From assembly GCF_010548375.1 (NCBI RefSeq), contig NZ_JAAGLY010000002.1, forward strand, positions 1 to 64,000: a stretch of DNA of 64,000 nt. The letters are read 5' to 3'. This DNA comes from Streptomyces sp. SID13726 (GTDB taxonomy: Bacteria > Actinomycetota > Actinomycetes > Streptomycetales > Streptomycetaceae). Shown here in pieces: positions 54,080-63,023 of this stretch; position 1 is the stretch's first letter, and each line of letters opens with the position of its first letter. A program made the position numbers and the translations under genes. The notes below the pieces were generated by a model that saw only the letters and a program-made list of their open reading frames with translations, did not search any database and was not told the DNA's origin.

Positions 54080-55050
54080 CGACGCTCGTCGCTCCCGAAG
54101 TCCTCACCCGGTGCCGGGAGTTGGTGCGACCGGCGCTCGGGGAGGCGGTCGGCCGGCTGCACCCGTGGGTGGCGGAGATGGCCGCGTACTCCTTCGGCTG
54201 GTGCGAGGTGGGCGGCGCTCCGGCCGTGGCGTCCGGCGGCAAGGGCGTGCGGCAGGCGCTCGCCGTACTGGGTGCCGAGGCGGCCGGCGCTCCGGGACGG
54301 GCCGGGGTGCCCGCAGCGGTCGCGGTGGAGCTGGTGCATGTCTTCTCCCTGCTCCATGACGACATCATGGACGGCGACGCGGCCCGGCGCGGCCGTCCGA
54401 CGGTGTGGAAGGCGTACGGCACTGGTCCTGCGGTCCTCGCGGGTGACGCCCTGTTCGCGCTGGCCGTCGAGACCCTCGCCGACTCCGGCCCTGGCGCCGT
54501 GCGGCTGCTGTCCGCGGCCCTGGGCGACCTGGTGCGGGGGCAGGCGGACGACCTGCTCTTCGCCACGCGCCCCTGGGCCGGACCGGAGCGGGTGCGGCCG
54601 GACGAGTACCGGACCATGGCCGAGCACAAGACCGGGGCGCTGCTGGGCTGCGCCGCCTCGCTGGGCGCGCTGCTCTGCGGGGCACCGCCCGCCACGGTGG
54701 CCGCGCTCGACCGGGCGGGGCGGCACCTGGGCCTCGCGTTCCAGATCGTCGACGACGTCCTGGGCATCTGGGGCGACCCCCTGGTCACCGGGAAGCCCGT
54801 GCACGGCGATCTGCGGGAGCGCAAGAAGACCCTCCCGGTGCTGGCCGCGCTCGACGCGCCGACCCCCGAGGCGGCCCGCCTGGCGCGGCTCCTGGAGTCG
54901 GACGGGACCCCACAGGAGATCGCGGCCCTGGTCGAGCGGTGCGGTGGCAGAACGGCGGCGCTGGCCGAGGCACGCCGGCACATCGCCGCCGCGGGGACCG
55001 TGCACGAGCTGCGGCCCCTGCTGGACTACCTGGTGCGGCGCGAGCTCTGA
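54076..55050 (+). CDS. Polyprenyl (geranylgeranyl-type) diphosphate synthase
   Basis: A 324-residue trans-prenyl synthase. The first Asp-rich motif is HDDIMDGD (D95-D96-x-x-D99). The second is DDVLGIWGD (D226-D227), where the fifth position is Gly, as in many Streptomyces GGPP-like synthases. It condenses isopentenyl diphosphate with allylic diphosphates to C20 or similar chains. The product length is not certain. The GTG start overlaps the TPR stop. No terpene cyclase or phytoene synthase is within the window, so the downstream pathway is not identified. Confidence 0.92.
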   Translation: MTTLVAPEVLTRCRELVRPALGEAVGRLHPWVAEMAAYSFGWCEVGGAPAVASGGKGVRQALAVLGAEAAGAPGRAGVPAAVAVELVHVFSLLHDDIMDGDAARRGRPTVWKAYGTGPAVLAGDALFALAVETLADSGPGAVRLLSAALGDLVRGQADDLLFATRPWAGPERVRPDEYRTMAEHKTGALLGCAASLGALLCGAPPATVAALDRAGRHLGLAFQIVDDVLGIWGDPLVTGKPVHGDLRERKKTLPVLAALDAPTPEAARLARLLESDGTPQEIAALVERCGGRTAALAEARRHIAAAGTVHELRPLLDYLVRREL

Positions 55051-55179
55051 CGCCGATTTGACCGTCGCCGTCCGCCGGGACAGGGTTCGAAGCACCCCTC
55101 TATCGGGCGCGCCGCCCTCTTGGACCCCCGAGCGCTGCTCCTCCCGGAAGCGCGCCCGCCCCGCGGAAGGAAGACTGTC

Positions 55180-56139
55180 TTGATCGGGATCACCGACATC
55201 GAGCGGCAGGCCGAGCGGATCGCCGGACACGTCGTGCGCACGCCGACCCTGCCGAGCCCCGGCCTGTCCGAGCTGCTCGGTGCTCCCGTCACCGTCAAGC
55301 TCGAACTGCTCCAGCGCACCGGCTCGTTCAAGGCGCGCGGGGCGACGGCCAAGCTGCTGTCGCTCGGCGAGAAGGAGCGGGCCGCCGGGGTCGTGGCGGT
55401 CAGCGGCGGCAACCACGGGATCGCCCTCGCCCACATGGCCGCGGCCCTCGACGTGAAGGCGACGGTCGTCATGCCGCGGTCGGCGCCCGCCCGGTCCGTG
55501 GAGCTCGTGACGGCGTCCGGAGCGTCGCTGCGGCTGACGGACGACATGGACAGCGCGTTCGCGCTGATGAACCGGCTGCGGGACGAGGGGCTCACGCTGG
55601 TCCACCCCTTCGACGACCCCGTGGTGATCGCCGGACAGGGCACCGTCGGGCTGGAGTTCGCCGAGGACGCGGGCGACCTCACCGACGTCCTCGTCAGTGT
55701 CGGGGGCGGCGCGCTGATCTCGGGGGTCGCGACGGCACTGCGGGCCCGCCGTCCCGGAGTGCGGGTGTGGGGCGTGGAGACCGAGGGCGCCGAGGCCATG
55801 TCCCGGGCGCTGGCGGCGGGCGGACCGGTGCCGGTCGCCCTGTCCTCCCTCGTCTCCACGCTCAGCGCGCCGGCCGTCTCGCGGTCCACCTACGACCATG
55901 TGGCGGCCCTGGTCGAGGAGGTCCTCGTGGTCCCCGACCGGGAGGCGGTGCGCGGCTCGCTCGACCTCGCCGACCACGCCAAGGTGTGGGCCGAACCGGC
56001 GGCCGGCTGTCTCCTGCCCGCCGCCCGCCGGGTGCTGGAGCGGGTCGGGGAGGGCGCCCGGCTGGGGCTCGTGGTGTGCGGAGGCAACGCGACCACCGCC
56101 GATGTCATGGGGTGGGCCGAGCGGTTCGGGCTGCGCTGA
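55180..56139 (+). CDS. Threonine/serine dehydratase-like PLP enzyme
   Basis: A 319-residue fold-type II PLP enzyme. The PLP Lys is K51 in GSFKARGA; GGNHG (in VSGGNHGIALA) and the glycine loop SVGGGALISG bind the phosphate. It lacks an ACT regulatory domain, as in catabolic threonine dehydratases and serine racemases. TTG 55180 is chosen because GGAAGGAAG lies six bases upstream. It follows the polyprenyl synthase gene by 129 bp; a TTGACC at 55057 may be part of its promoter. Confidence 0.88.
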   Translation: MIGITDIERQAERIAGHVVRTPTLPSPGLSELLGAPVTVKLELLQRTGSFKARGATAKLLSLGEKERAAGVVAVSGGNHGIALAHMAAALDVKATVVMPRSAPARSVELVTASGASLRLTDDMDSAFALMNRLRDEGLTLVHPFDDPVVIAGQGTVGLEFAEDAGDLTDVLVSVGGGALISGVATALRARRPGVRVWGVETEGAEAMSRALAAGGPVPVALSSLVSTLSAPAVSRSTYDHVAALVEEVLVVPDREAVRGSLDLADHAKVWAEPAAGCLLPAARRVLERVGEGARLGLVVCGGNATTADVMGWAERFGLR

Positions 56140-56309
56140 GAGAGATGTTCAACTCCGGGTCATGAACAGGCCGTTCTACTGACTCCTGAGTCAGATACCG
56201 ACCGGCCGGAAAGCGGATTCCATCGGTTGAGGATTTGATTGAACATACCCAGCCGCACCCGCCGTACCACTGGGAAAGGTGAGAGCCAGGGGTTCAGCGA
56301 AGGATGACC

Positions 56310-57923
56310 ATGGTCAAGGCGCACGTCTCCACAAATGAGTTGGTCGCCGGAAGGTACCGGCCCCTGGACGTCCTGCACCGCGAGACCAACCGGGCGTGCT
56401 GGTACGGCGAGGACATCTCGACGGAACGCCCTTGCCTGCTCACCGAGATGGGGCTGCCCGCCGACACGGACGAGGACGCCTCGCTGCGCACCTCCGCGGG
56501 CGTGATCCGTATGTCCAAGACCATGCGGGTGCTCGCGCCCGGCCGGGTCGCCGCGGTCGTGGACGCGGTCACGCAGGAGGGCCTCCTGTGGACGGTCACC
56601 GAGCCCGTCGACGGCGTACTGCTCGGCGAACTCCTCGCCCAGCAGGGCACGTTCGACCATGTGCGGGCGGCCCGGATCGGGCTGGAGCTGCTGGAGGTGC
56701 TGGAGGCCGCGCACGGCGAGGGCATCACGCACGGGGAACTCAGTCCGGGCCAGGTGTTCGTGCGGACCGACGGGACCGTCGTGGTCACCGGCTTCGGCCT
56801 GGCGGGCGCGACCCTCGCACCGCGGCTCGCGGCACCGTCGTACGCCTCCCCCGAACAGGCCCGCGACGAGCGCATCGGCCCCGCGGCCGACCTGTGGGCC
56901 CTCGGCGCGCTCCTCTACACGATGGTCGAGGGCCGGCCGCCCTTCCGGGACCGCGACCGTCCCGCGGCCACCCTGAAGGGAGTCGACCGGCTGCCCCTGC
57001 GGGCGCCGGTGCGGGCCGGGCCGCTCACCCAGACCGTGCAGGGGCTGCTGCGCAAGAGCTCCCAGGAGCGACTGACGCGGGCCTCGGTGCGGGACGCCCT
57101 GATCCGGGTCCTCGACGAGGACCCCGATGCGATGCCGGCCCAGGAGTCCAGGTCCCGGCTGCGGGGCCTGCACGGCACGGCGCCGGGCCGCGGCAGCCGG
57201 CTGCTGATCGCCGGGACCGCGCTGGCCGTCGTCACGGTGGCCGCCGCCGTCCTCACGGTCACCAACGGGCTGCCCGGCACCGACTCCGCGACGACCGGCG
57301 AGGCACCCGCCCCGTCCGCGTCCGCCTCGGCACCGCCCACTCCCTCCCCGTCGGCGAGCCCGCCCGGGAACCGCACCGACGAGCAGAACCCCACCCCGCC
57401 GACGACACCGCCGCCCACGCCGACCAGGTCGGCCTCTCCCACCGCGGGCGCGGGTCTGCCGGCCGGGTACACGGAGTACCACTCCCCCTTGGGCTTCTCG
57501 ATCGCGCTGCCCAAGGGCTGGAAGCCGCTGGACACCTCGCGTCAGGAGGACCTGGCCTACCGGGTCACCTTCGGCGCCTCCGGCGACCCGCGCACGCTCG
57601 CCGTGACCTACAGCAAGGCCGTCGGCACGAACGCCGTGGCCGTCTGGCGCGACGACGTGGAGCCGGATCTCCGGGACAACCCCGGCTACGAACGGCTCGG
57701 CGACATCCGCGCGACGACCTACCAGGGCCGTGAGGCCGCCGACATGCAGTGGATCGAGCAGGTCGACGGCGCCCGGGTGCGCACCTTCGGCCGCGGCTTC
57801 CTCATCGGCGACGGGCGCGGCTACTCGCTGCGCTGGACGACCCCGGCGGACGACTGGAGCGACGCCGCCAACCAGAAGGCGCTGGACACCTTCCTGAGCA
57901 CCTTCCGCGTGCCCTCAGACTGA
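56310..57923 (+). CDS. Membrane-anchored Ser/Thr pseudokinase
   Basis: A 537-residue protein. An N-terminal protein-kinase fold (about 10-265) is followed by one membrane helix (about 295-315, LLIAGTALAVVTVAAAVLTV), a Pro/Ser/Thr linker and an extracytoplasmic domain (about 385-535). The catalytic motifs are lost: the HRDLKPxN loop reads HGELSPGQV, DFG reads GFG (VTGFGLA), and no beta-3 Lys is evident. YASPEQA and the C-lobe are kept. ATG 56310 has GAAGG at good spacing; ATG 56304 abuts it. It is probably a sensor or scaffold rather than a phosphotransferase. Confidence 0.87.
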   Translation: MVKAHVSTNELVAGRYRPLDVLHRETNRACWYGEDISTERPCLLTEMGLPADTDEDASLRTSAGVIRMSKTMRVLAPGRVAAVVDAVTQEGLLWTVTEPVDGVLLGELLAQQGTFDHVRAARIGLELLEVLEAAHGEGITHGELSPGQVFVRTDGTVVVTGFGLAGATLAPRLAAPSYASPEQARDERIGPAADLWALGALLYTMVEGRPPFRDRDRPAATLKGVDRLPLRAPVRAGPLTQTVQGLLRKSSQERLTRASVRDALIRVLDEDPDAMPAQESRSRLRGLHGTAPGRGSRLLIAGTALAVVTVAAAVLTVTNGLPGTDSATTGEAPAPSASASAPPTPSPSASPPGNRTDEQNPTPPTTPPPTPTRSASPTAGAGLPAGYTEYHSPLGFSIALPKGWKPLDTSRQEDLAYRVTFGASGDPRTLAVTYSKAVGTNAVAVWRDDVEPDLRDNPGYERLGDIRATTYQGREAADMQWIEQVDGARVRTFGRGFLIGDGRGYSLRWTTPADDWSDAANQKALDTFLSTFRVPSD

Positions 57924-58463
57924 GCGCGGCGCCCGCATCCGGCGCAGCGGCCCCCGGTGCAGGGGCTGTGTCCGCCAGCGCGCGGTGAAGGTCCCGGCGC
58001 CGGGCAAGCAGGTCACCAGCAGGTGGTGGGGCGTCTCCAGGAACGCCACGTCCACGACGAGGGTGTCCGCGTCGGTCCAGCCGCCGCTCACCGCCGCGGG
58101 CACGGCCCCGTCGACCACCGTCCAGGCTTCCGCCCCGGCTTCGTACCGCAGTTCCAGCCGATCCCCGTCGTCGACCAGGGTCACCCGGCCCTCCGCGTCC
58201 ACCTCGACCGCGGTGAGGGTCGGCTGGTCGGTGCACGTGCCGCCGGAAGGCGTGCACACGGTGCCGCTCGCCACGGGGGCCGCCCTGCCCTCGGCGGGCG
58301 GCAGCGCGAGCCGGGCCAGCCGGCCGGCCAGGGCCGTGTCCGCGGCCTCGCGTCCGGGCAGCGGGCCGGTGCCGATGGCGGGCAGGAGGTGCTCCCCGAC
58401 CAGACTCAGGACCTTCTGCAGGTCAAGGGTCTCCGAGGTGATCGCCAGCACCGCGTCCTGCCG
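57915..58463 (-). pseudogene. 5'-truncated serine hydrolase (beta-lactamase family) remnant
   Basis: The minus-strand frame holds only the C-terminal part of a secreted serine-hydrolase-type protein: QDAVLAITSETLDLQKVL, then LVGEHLLPAI and a C-terminal beta domain ending in APRSV. The catalytic Ser-x-x-Lys and Tyr region is missing. Homology stops near 58458-58470, beyond which the frame reads as the antisense of an unrelated gene. Its stop overlaps the pseudokinase stop by nine bases. Without its N-terminus and signal it should be inactive. Confidence 0.7.
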
Positions 58464-58925
58464 GCCGTCTCCGGCAAGCAGTCCTGCGCGCTCGCCGGCC
58501 GTCTCGCCGACCTGGTCATCGCCACGGAGCCCGAGGCGGGCCTGCTCGACGCGTTCGACCGGCACGGCGGCGCGGGCAAGCCGCGCGTGGGCCAACTGCC
58601 CGTCTGCCACGACCCCGACCGCGACACGGCGATCGAGCGGGCGCACTCGCAGTTCCGCTGGTTCGGGAACGGCTGGAAGGTCAACTCCGAGCTTCCGCAC
58701 CCGGATTCGTTCGAGTCGGCCACCCGGTTCGTCACCCGCGACGACATCGCGGAGTCGATCCCGTGCGGCGACGATCCGGACGACTTCGTCGAGGCCGTAC
58801 GGCCGTACGCGCAGGCGGGCTTCACCGAGATCGCCCTGGTGCAGATCGGCGGGGAGTCGCAGCCGGAGTTCCTGGACTGGTCGGCGAAGACGCTGCTGCC
58901 CGCGCTGCGCGACGCGTTCGGCTGA
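58464..58925 (+). pseudogene. 5'-truncated F420-dependent LLM-class oxidoreductase remnant
   Basis: The plus-strand frame encodes about 150 C-terminal residues of a luciferase-like F420 enzyme: SGKQSCALAGRLADLVIATEPE, VGQLPVCHDPDRDTAIERAH, FGNGWKVNSELPHPDSFESATRFV, GFTEIALVQIGGESQPEFLDW. The N-terminal half of the TIM barrel and any natural start are absent. The homology begins at the same point where the opposite-strand hydrolase remnant ends, so both were cut by one event. Confidence 0.75.
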
Positions 58926-59021
58926 GCGGGGCCGTGCTGCCGAGCCGGTACCCGGGGGTGCAATAGGCTTCCGACCCTGCACATCGTGCGGTCCGAACGA
59001 GCCTGACCAGGAGAAACACCC

Positions 59022-60140
59022 GTGACCCTAGCGATCGACCCGTCCGAGACGTCCGCCGAGACCTCGGGCGAGGACACACCGGTCGAGACATCGGTTGAGA
59101 CGCCGCTCCAGGCGCCGGTGGAGACCTCGGCCGAGACGCCCGCCGCGCCCCTGTCCGACCTCGTCGCGCGGGACGCCCGTGAGTTCGGGGTGTACGCGCG
59201 GACCGGCGGCTGGGCCTTCGGCCTGATGGTGGCGCGCAGCGTGCGTCCCGGCGGCCAGAGCGCGGACGAGACGCCGAAGGTGTCCGCGAAGGAGTTCGCC
59301 GAACTCGCCGGCTGCTCGCCCGAGCGTGTCATGCGCTACTACAAGGCCTGGGACCGGGCCGCCGACGACGGCATGGTCCCGCACTTCGAGACGCTGGCGC
59401 CGGGCCAGGAGGTGGAGCTGCCGGACGCGGACGTGTGGCTGACGTACTACGTCTCCCGCAACAGCGCGACCTCCGAGCGCGGCACCGCCATCGCCGAGGC
59501 CGCGGAGGCGGAGGGCATCCGCCCGACGAAGGCCCTGGAGGTCGCCGAGAACCCGACCGCCCTGCGGGCCGCGATCCTCGCCGACCCCTCCACCGCCCGG
59601 GCCGCGCGCAGCGCGCTGCTCGACCGGATCAAGGAGGACCCGGAGCTCCAGGCCTCGCTGGCCCGGGACGTCGTACGCACGGACGACCTGAAGAAGGCCG
59701 TCGCCACCGAGAGCCGGGCCGCCGACCGGATCGGGTACGTCCGCCAGATCGCCGAGTCCGGCCAGGTGAAGACCCCGGCCGGGCAGACCATCGACGCGCC
59801 GGTGGACCTGCGTCAGGAGGCCGAGCGGCACCTGTCCCTCCTGGAGGAGCTGGAGGACGACGAGGACACCGGCGAGTGGGCGGCCGAGGCCTTCGACACC
59901 ATGAAGTCCCTCGTCGCCGAGGCCGTGGAGTCCGATCCCGAACTCCGGGTGCAGGAGCGGCGGACGAAGTTCTACAGCAGCCTCCAGAAGGCGACCAAGG
60001 CGTTCGAGGAGCTGACCTTCGACGACGCCCAGGACTTCTACGAGGACGACATGGTCCAGCAACTGGAGGAACTCCAGCGCGCCATCGCCTCGTGCATCAC
60101 GTCCTTGCGCGGCGCGAAGGGCAATCACCCGGAAGGCTGA
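59022..60140 (+). CDS. Conserved hypothetical protein with acidic helical C-terminus
   Basis: A 372-residue soluble protein not assigned to a named family. The N-terminus has a Thr/Glu-rich repeat (SETSAETSGEDTPVETSVET). A segment resembling a helix-turn-helix follows (VSAKEFAELAGCSPERVMRYYKAWDRA, about 85-112). The rest is charged and helical with DDEDTGEWAAEAFDTMKSLV. GTG 59022 follows AGGAG by eight bases, and TAGGCT at 58964-58969 may be the -10. The HTH-like part suggests a DNA- or nucleoid-associated role, unproven. Confidence 0.75.
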   Translation: MTLAIDPSETSAETSGEDTPVETSVETPLQAPVETSAETPAAPLSDLVARDAREFGVYARTGGWAFGLMVARSVRPGGQSADETPKVSAKEFAELAGCSPERVMRYYKAWDRAADDGMVPHFETLAPGQEVELPDADVWLTYYVSRNSATSERGTAIAEAAEAEGIRPTKALEVAENPTALRAAILADPSTARAARSALLDRIKEDPELQASLARDVVRTDDLKKAVATESRAADRIGYVRQIAESGQVKTPAGQTIDAPVDLRQEAERHLSLLEELEDDEDTGEWAAEAFDTMKSLVAEAVESDPELRVQERRTKFYSSLQKATKAFEELTFDDAQDFYEDDMVQQLEELQRAIASCITSLRGAKGNHPEG

Positions 60141-60201
60141 GCATCTTGGGCGTGGTAGGGGTACTAGAGGGCTCTACGTCGTTCTCCCCGGAGGCCTCCA
60201 G

Positions 60202-60639
60202 GTGAACTCCTTCGTCCACAGGACCGCGCACAAGACTCTGGTCGTGCAACTCCAGGCGGGCGGCACGGGCCGGTGCCCCGTGCTCGCCCACCTGGGGTAC
60301 GACGCGACGGACCCGTTCGCCGTCACCGCGGTGTTCAGCCACGACGGCCGGGTGCTGGCCCGGTGGCGGCTGGACCGGGAGATGCTCGCCGAGGGGCTGC
60401 GCGGTCCGGTCGGGGTCGGGGACGTACGGCTGAGCCCCGTCTCGACCGGTGTGTGGGAGGAGCTGCGCATGGAGTTCTACGGCGACGCCCGCTCCGACGG
60501 CGGCCGCCAGCACGCCGTGGTCTACGCGTGGGCCCCGGCGCTGGCGACCTTCCTCAGCGAGACCCGGGAGATCGTGCCACCAGGGCAGGAGGAGGTCAGC
60601 GTCGACGACTTCCTGGCCTCGGTGATCGCCGGGGGCTGA
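60202..60639 (+). CDS. SsgA-like protein (SALP), sporulation/cell-division regulator
   Basis: A 145-residue SsgA-family protein: HLGYDATDPFAVTAVFSHDGRVLARWRLDREMLAEGL, DVRLSP, then MEFYGDAR and ALATFLSETREIVPPGQEEVSVDDFLASVI. SALPs are found in sporulating actinomycetes and act in septum site choice and wall remodelling. The GTG at 60202 follows GGAGG by seven bases. It lies about 60 bp after the hypothetical gene. Which SALP paralogue it is cannot be decided by eye. Confidence 0.92.
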   Translation: MNSFVHRTAHKTLVVQLQAGGTGRCPVLAHLGYDATDPFAVTAVFSHDGRVLARWRLDREMLAEGLRGPVGVGDVRLSPVSTGVWEELRMEFYGDARSDGGRQHAVVYAWAPALATFLSETREIVPPGQEEVSVDDFLASVIAGG

Positions 60640-60738
60640 CACCGGCTCCCCGACACCGGCTCGGGTTGAGTAGCCGTACTCATGCCACCGCGGGCCGGCT
60701 GCCCCGACGATGAGGGCTCCTACGACAAGGAGCACCCG

Positions 60739-61422
60739 ATGACCACTGTGCGACGGCCGCTGCCCGTCCTGCTCGCGTGGGCCGTGGCCGCCGCGCTGGC
60801 CCTGTCCGCCTGGGGCCCGCGCGACCGCACCACCTGGTTCCTGGAGACCGTGTGGGTCCTGGTCGGGCTCCCGCTGATCGTGCTGACCTGGCGCCGCTTC
60901 CCGCTCACCGACCTGCTGTGCTGTCTGCTCGCGGCGCACGCGCTCGTGCTGATCGTGGGCGGCCACTACACCTACGCGCAGGTGCCGCTCGGCGACTGGG
61001 TGCGGGACACCTTCGGTCTGGAGCGCAATCCGTACGACCGTTTCGGCCACCTCATGCAAGGGTTCGTGCCGGCGGTCCTGGTACGGGAGCTGCTGAGCCG
61101 TACGTCGCCGCTGCGGGGCAGCCGCTGGCTGGCGCCGCTGACCGTGTGCGCGTGTCTGGCGTTCAGTGCCGTCTTCGAGATGCTGGAGTGGGCCGCCGCG
61201 GTGACCGGCGGTCAGGCGGCGGACGCCTTCCTGGCCACCCAGGGCGATGTGTGGGACACCCAGTGGGACATGTTCTGCGCGCTGATCGGCGCCACGGTCT
61301 CGGTGCTGGTGCTGTCCCGGCCGCACGACCGGCAGCTCGCCGTCACTTCGTCGTATAGCGGCGCCGGGTCCACATCGGCACCCCGAACCAGCACGTCAGA
61401 TACCAGGCCACGACACCCGTGA
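60739..61422 (+). CDS. DUF2238 membrane protein (YjdF-like)
   Basis: A 227-residue membrane protein with about six helices and the DUF2238 motifs NPYDRFGHLMQGFVPAVLVRELL and AFSAVFEMLEWAAAVTGG, then QGDVWDTQWDMFCALIGA. The function is unknown. ATG 60739 follows AAGGAG. The last 26 residues (after LSRPHDRQL) look unlike the family and are encoded antisense to the DUF6328 gene, an 80-bp tail-to-tail overlap. Confidence 0.85.
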   Translation: MTTVRRPLPVLLAWAVAAALALSAWGPRDRTTWFLETVWVLVGLPLIVLTWRRFPLTDLLCCLLAAHALVLIVGGHYTYAQVPLGDWVRDTFGLERNPYDRFGHLMQGFVPAVLVRELLSRTSPLRGSRWLAPLTVCACLAFSAVFEMLEWAAAVTGGQAADAFLATQGDVWDTQWDMFCALIGATVSVLVLSRPHDRQLAVTSSYSGAGSTSAPRTSTSDTRPRHP

Positions 61423-61828
61423 CGAGCCAGGGCACCCAGTCGTCGTGGGTCGCCACCCGAAGGATCAGCAGGAGGGCGGCCGTCATGGTGGTCAGCAGGA
61501 GGACCAGCCCCACGAAGGTCAGCCGGGACGCGATCCGCACGGCCTGGGGCTTGATGCGCCGACCCGAGACGAGACGGTGCAGGGACACCGGTCCGATCAG
61601 GGCTCCGGTGGCGCAGGAGCCGAGGACGACGGTGACGATGTAGATGACCTGGTCGGTGTGGACCAGGTCGTCGTACCTCGGGGTGAACACGACGGTGAGC
61701 AGGAAGCCGAAGAGGATCTGGACACCGGTCTGCGCGACGCGGATCTCCTGGATGAGCTCGCCCCACATGCGGTCGGCGCGCTCTTCCTGGGTCTCGTCGC
61801 GTCCGGTGCGCTCGGCTGCCTGCGTCAT
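61343..61828 (-). CDS. DUF6328 small membrane protein
   Basis: A 161-residue protein with four predicted helices: VQILFGFLLTVVFTPRYDDL, VIYIVTVVLGSCATGALIG, LTFVGLVLLLTTMTAALLLI, WLVTGVVAWYLTCWFGVPMW. The pattern matches the DUF6328 family of actinobacteria. The N-terminus is charged (ERADRMWGELIQEIRVAQTG). Its 3' end overlaps the DUF2238 gene by 80 bp. A hairpin just upstream of its start separates it from the aldo/keto reductase gene. Confidence 0.82.
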   Translation of the reverse strand: MTQAAERTGRDETQEERADRMWGELIQEIRVAQTGVQILFGFLLTVVFTPRYDDLVHTDQVIYIVTVVLGSCATGALIGPVSLHRLVSGRRIKPQAVRIASRLTFVGLVLLLTTMTAALLLILRVATHDDWVPWLVTGVVAWYLTCWFGVPMWTRRRYTTK

Positions 61829-61864
61829 GGAAGCCAGGTAACCCTCATGTGAGAGTTGAAACGA

Positions 61865-61894
61865 GCCGGGAGCTGCCGTACGACAGCTCCCGGC
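61865..61894 (-). terminator. Terminator of the aldo/keto reductase gene
   Basis: A perfect 11-bp inverted repeat, GCCGGGAGCTG (61865-61875) and CAGCTCCCGGC (61884-61894), loop 8 nt. It lies 9 bp beyond the stop of the minus-strand reductase gene. Confidence 0.75.
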
Positions 61895-61903
61895 GCCGCG
61901 TGG

Positions 61904-62887
61904 TCACCAGCGGCTCTCCACCTGGCCCTTGATCCGGCGGTCGTAGAGGTCACGGACGGCCACGAGAGTCTCCTCGGACAACGGCGGCAGCTTCGCGGCG
62001 GCCGCGTTGGCGCGGGCCTGCTCGGGCGAGCGGGCGCCGGGGATGACGGTGGTGACGCCGGGCTGCTCGACGATCCAGCGCAGGGCGAGCTGGGCCGGGG
62101 TGTAGCCCTCGGGGGCGAGCGCGGAGAACTCCGCGGCGGCCTCGACGCCGGTCGTGTAGTCGACGCCGGAGAAGGTCTCGCCGACGTCGAAGGCCTCGCC
62201 GTGCCGGTTGTAGGCGCGGTGGTCGTTCTCCGGGAACACCGTGTCCTCGGTGTACTTGCCGGACAGCAGGCCCGAGGCCAGCGGTACCCGCGCGATGATG
62301 CCGACGCCCGCCTCCCGGGCGGCGGGGAGCACCTGGAGCAGGGGCTTCATGCGGAAGGCGTTGAGGATGATCTGCACGCTCGCCACGCCCGGCCGGGCGA
62401 TCGCGGTCAGCGCCTCCTCGCAGGTCTCCACGCTGACGCCGTAGTGGGCGATGCGCTCCTCCTCGACCAGGGTGTCGAGGGCGTCGAACACCTCGTCGGA
62501 GGAGTAGACGGGGGTGGGCGGGCAGTGCAGCTGGACCAGGTCGATGCGGTCGACGCCGAGGTTGCGGCGCGAACGGTCGTTCCAGGCGCGGAAGTTGTCG
62601 AGGACGTAGTTCTCGGGGATCTGGTCGACACGGCGGCCCATCTTGGTGGCGACCAGCACATGCAGGTCGGGGCGGCCGCTGAGGAAGGCGGCGATGGTCT
62701 GCTCGCTGCGTCCGTCGCCGTACACGTCGGCGGTGTCGAAGAAGGTGACCCCCGACTCGGCCGCCGCCTCCAGCACCGAGAGGGCTTCCTTGTCGTCGAC
62801 GTCCCCCCAGTCGGCTCCCAGTTGCCAGGTGCCGAGTCCTACGACGGATGCGTGCTGCTGAGACCTGCCGAATGTGCGCTCGTCCAT
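61904..62887 (-). CDS. Aldo/keto reductase
   Basis: A 327-residue NADPH-dependent AKR barrel. The catalytic tetrad is present: D51 (FFDTADVYG), Y56, K82 (ATKMG) and H121 (LVQLHCPP). The C-terminal NADPH site is VIPGARSPEQARANAAA. The family is related to the AKR11/12 group of general stress proteins and sugar reductases; the substrate is unknown. The ATG at 62887 gives the standard N-terminus. A perfect hairpin follows the stop. Confidence 0.93.
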   Translation of the reverse strand: MDERTFGRSQQHASVVGLGTWQLGADWGDVDDKEALSVLEAAAESGVTFFDTADVYGDGRSEQTIAAFLSGRPDLHVLVATKMGRRVDQIPENYVLDNFRAWNDRSRRNLGVDRIDLVQLHCPPTPVYSSDEVFDALDTLVEEERIAHYGVSVETCEEALTAIARPGVASVQIILNAFRMKPLLQVLPAAREAGVGIIARVPLASGLLSGKYTEDTVFPENDHRAYNRHGEAFDVGETFSGVDYTTGVEAAAEFSALAPEGYTPAQLALRWIVEQPGVTTVIPGARSPEQARANAAAAKLPPLSEETLVAVRDLYDRRIKGQVESRW

Positions 62888-63023
62888 GGCGTCAGTCTGT
62901 CATCCGTCGCCGACCTGCGCGGAACCGGCCGCTCCGGGCCGACACCTGTGAATCGTTCACTCACACGGGTGACACGAATCGACGTGGGGCATGCACGTGT
63001 CAACGGCCGCCTACCGTGACCGG

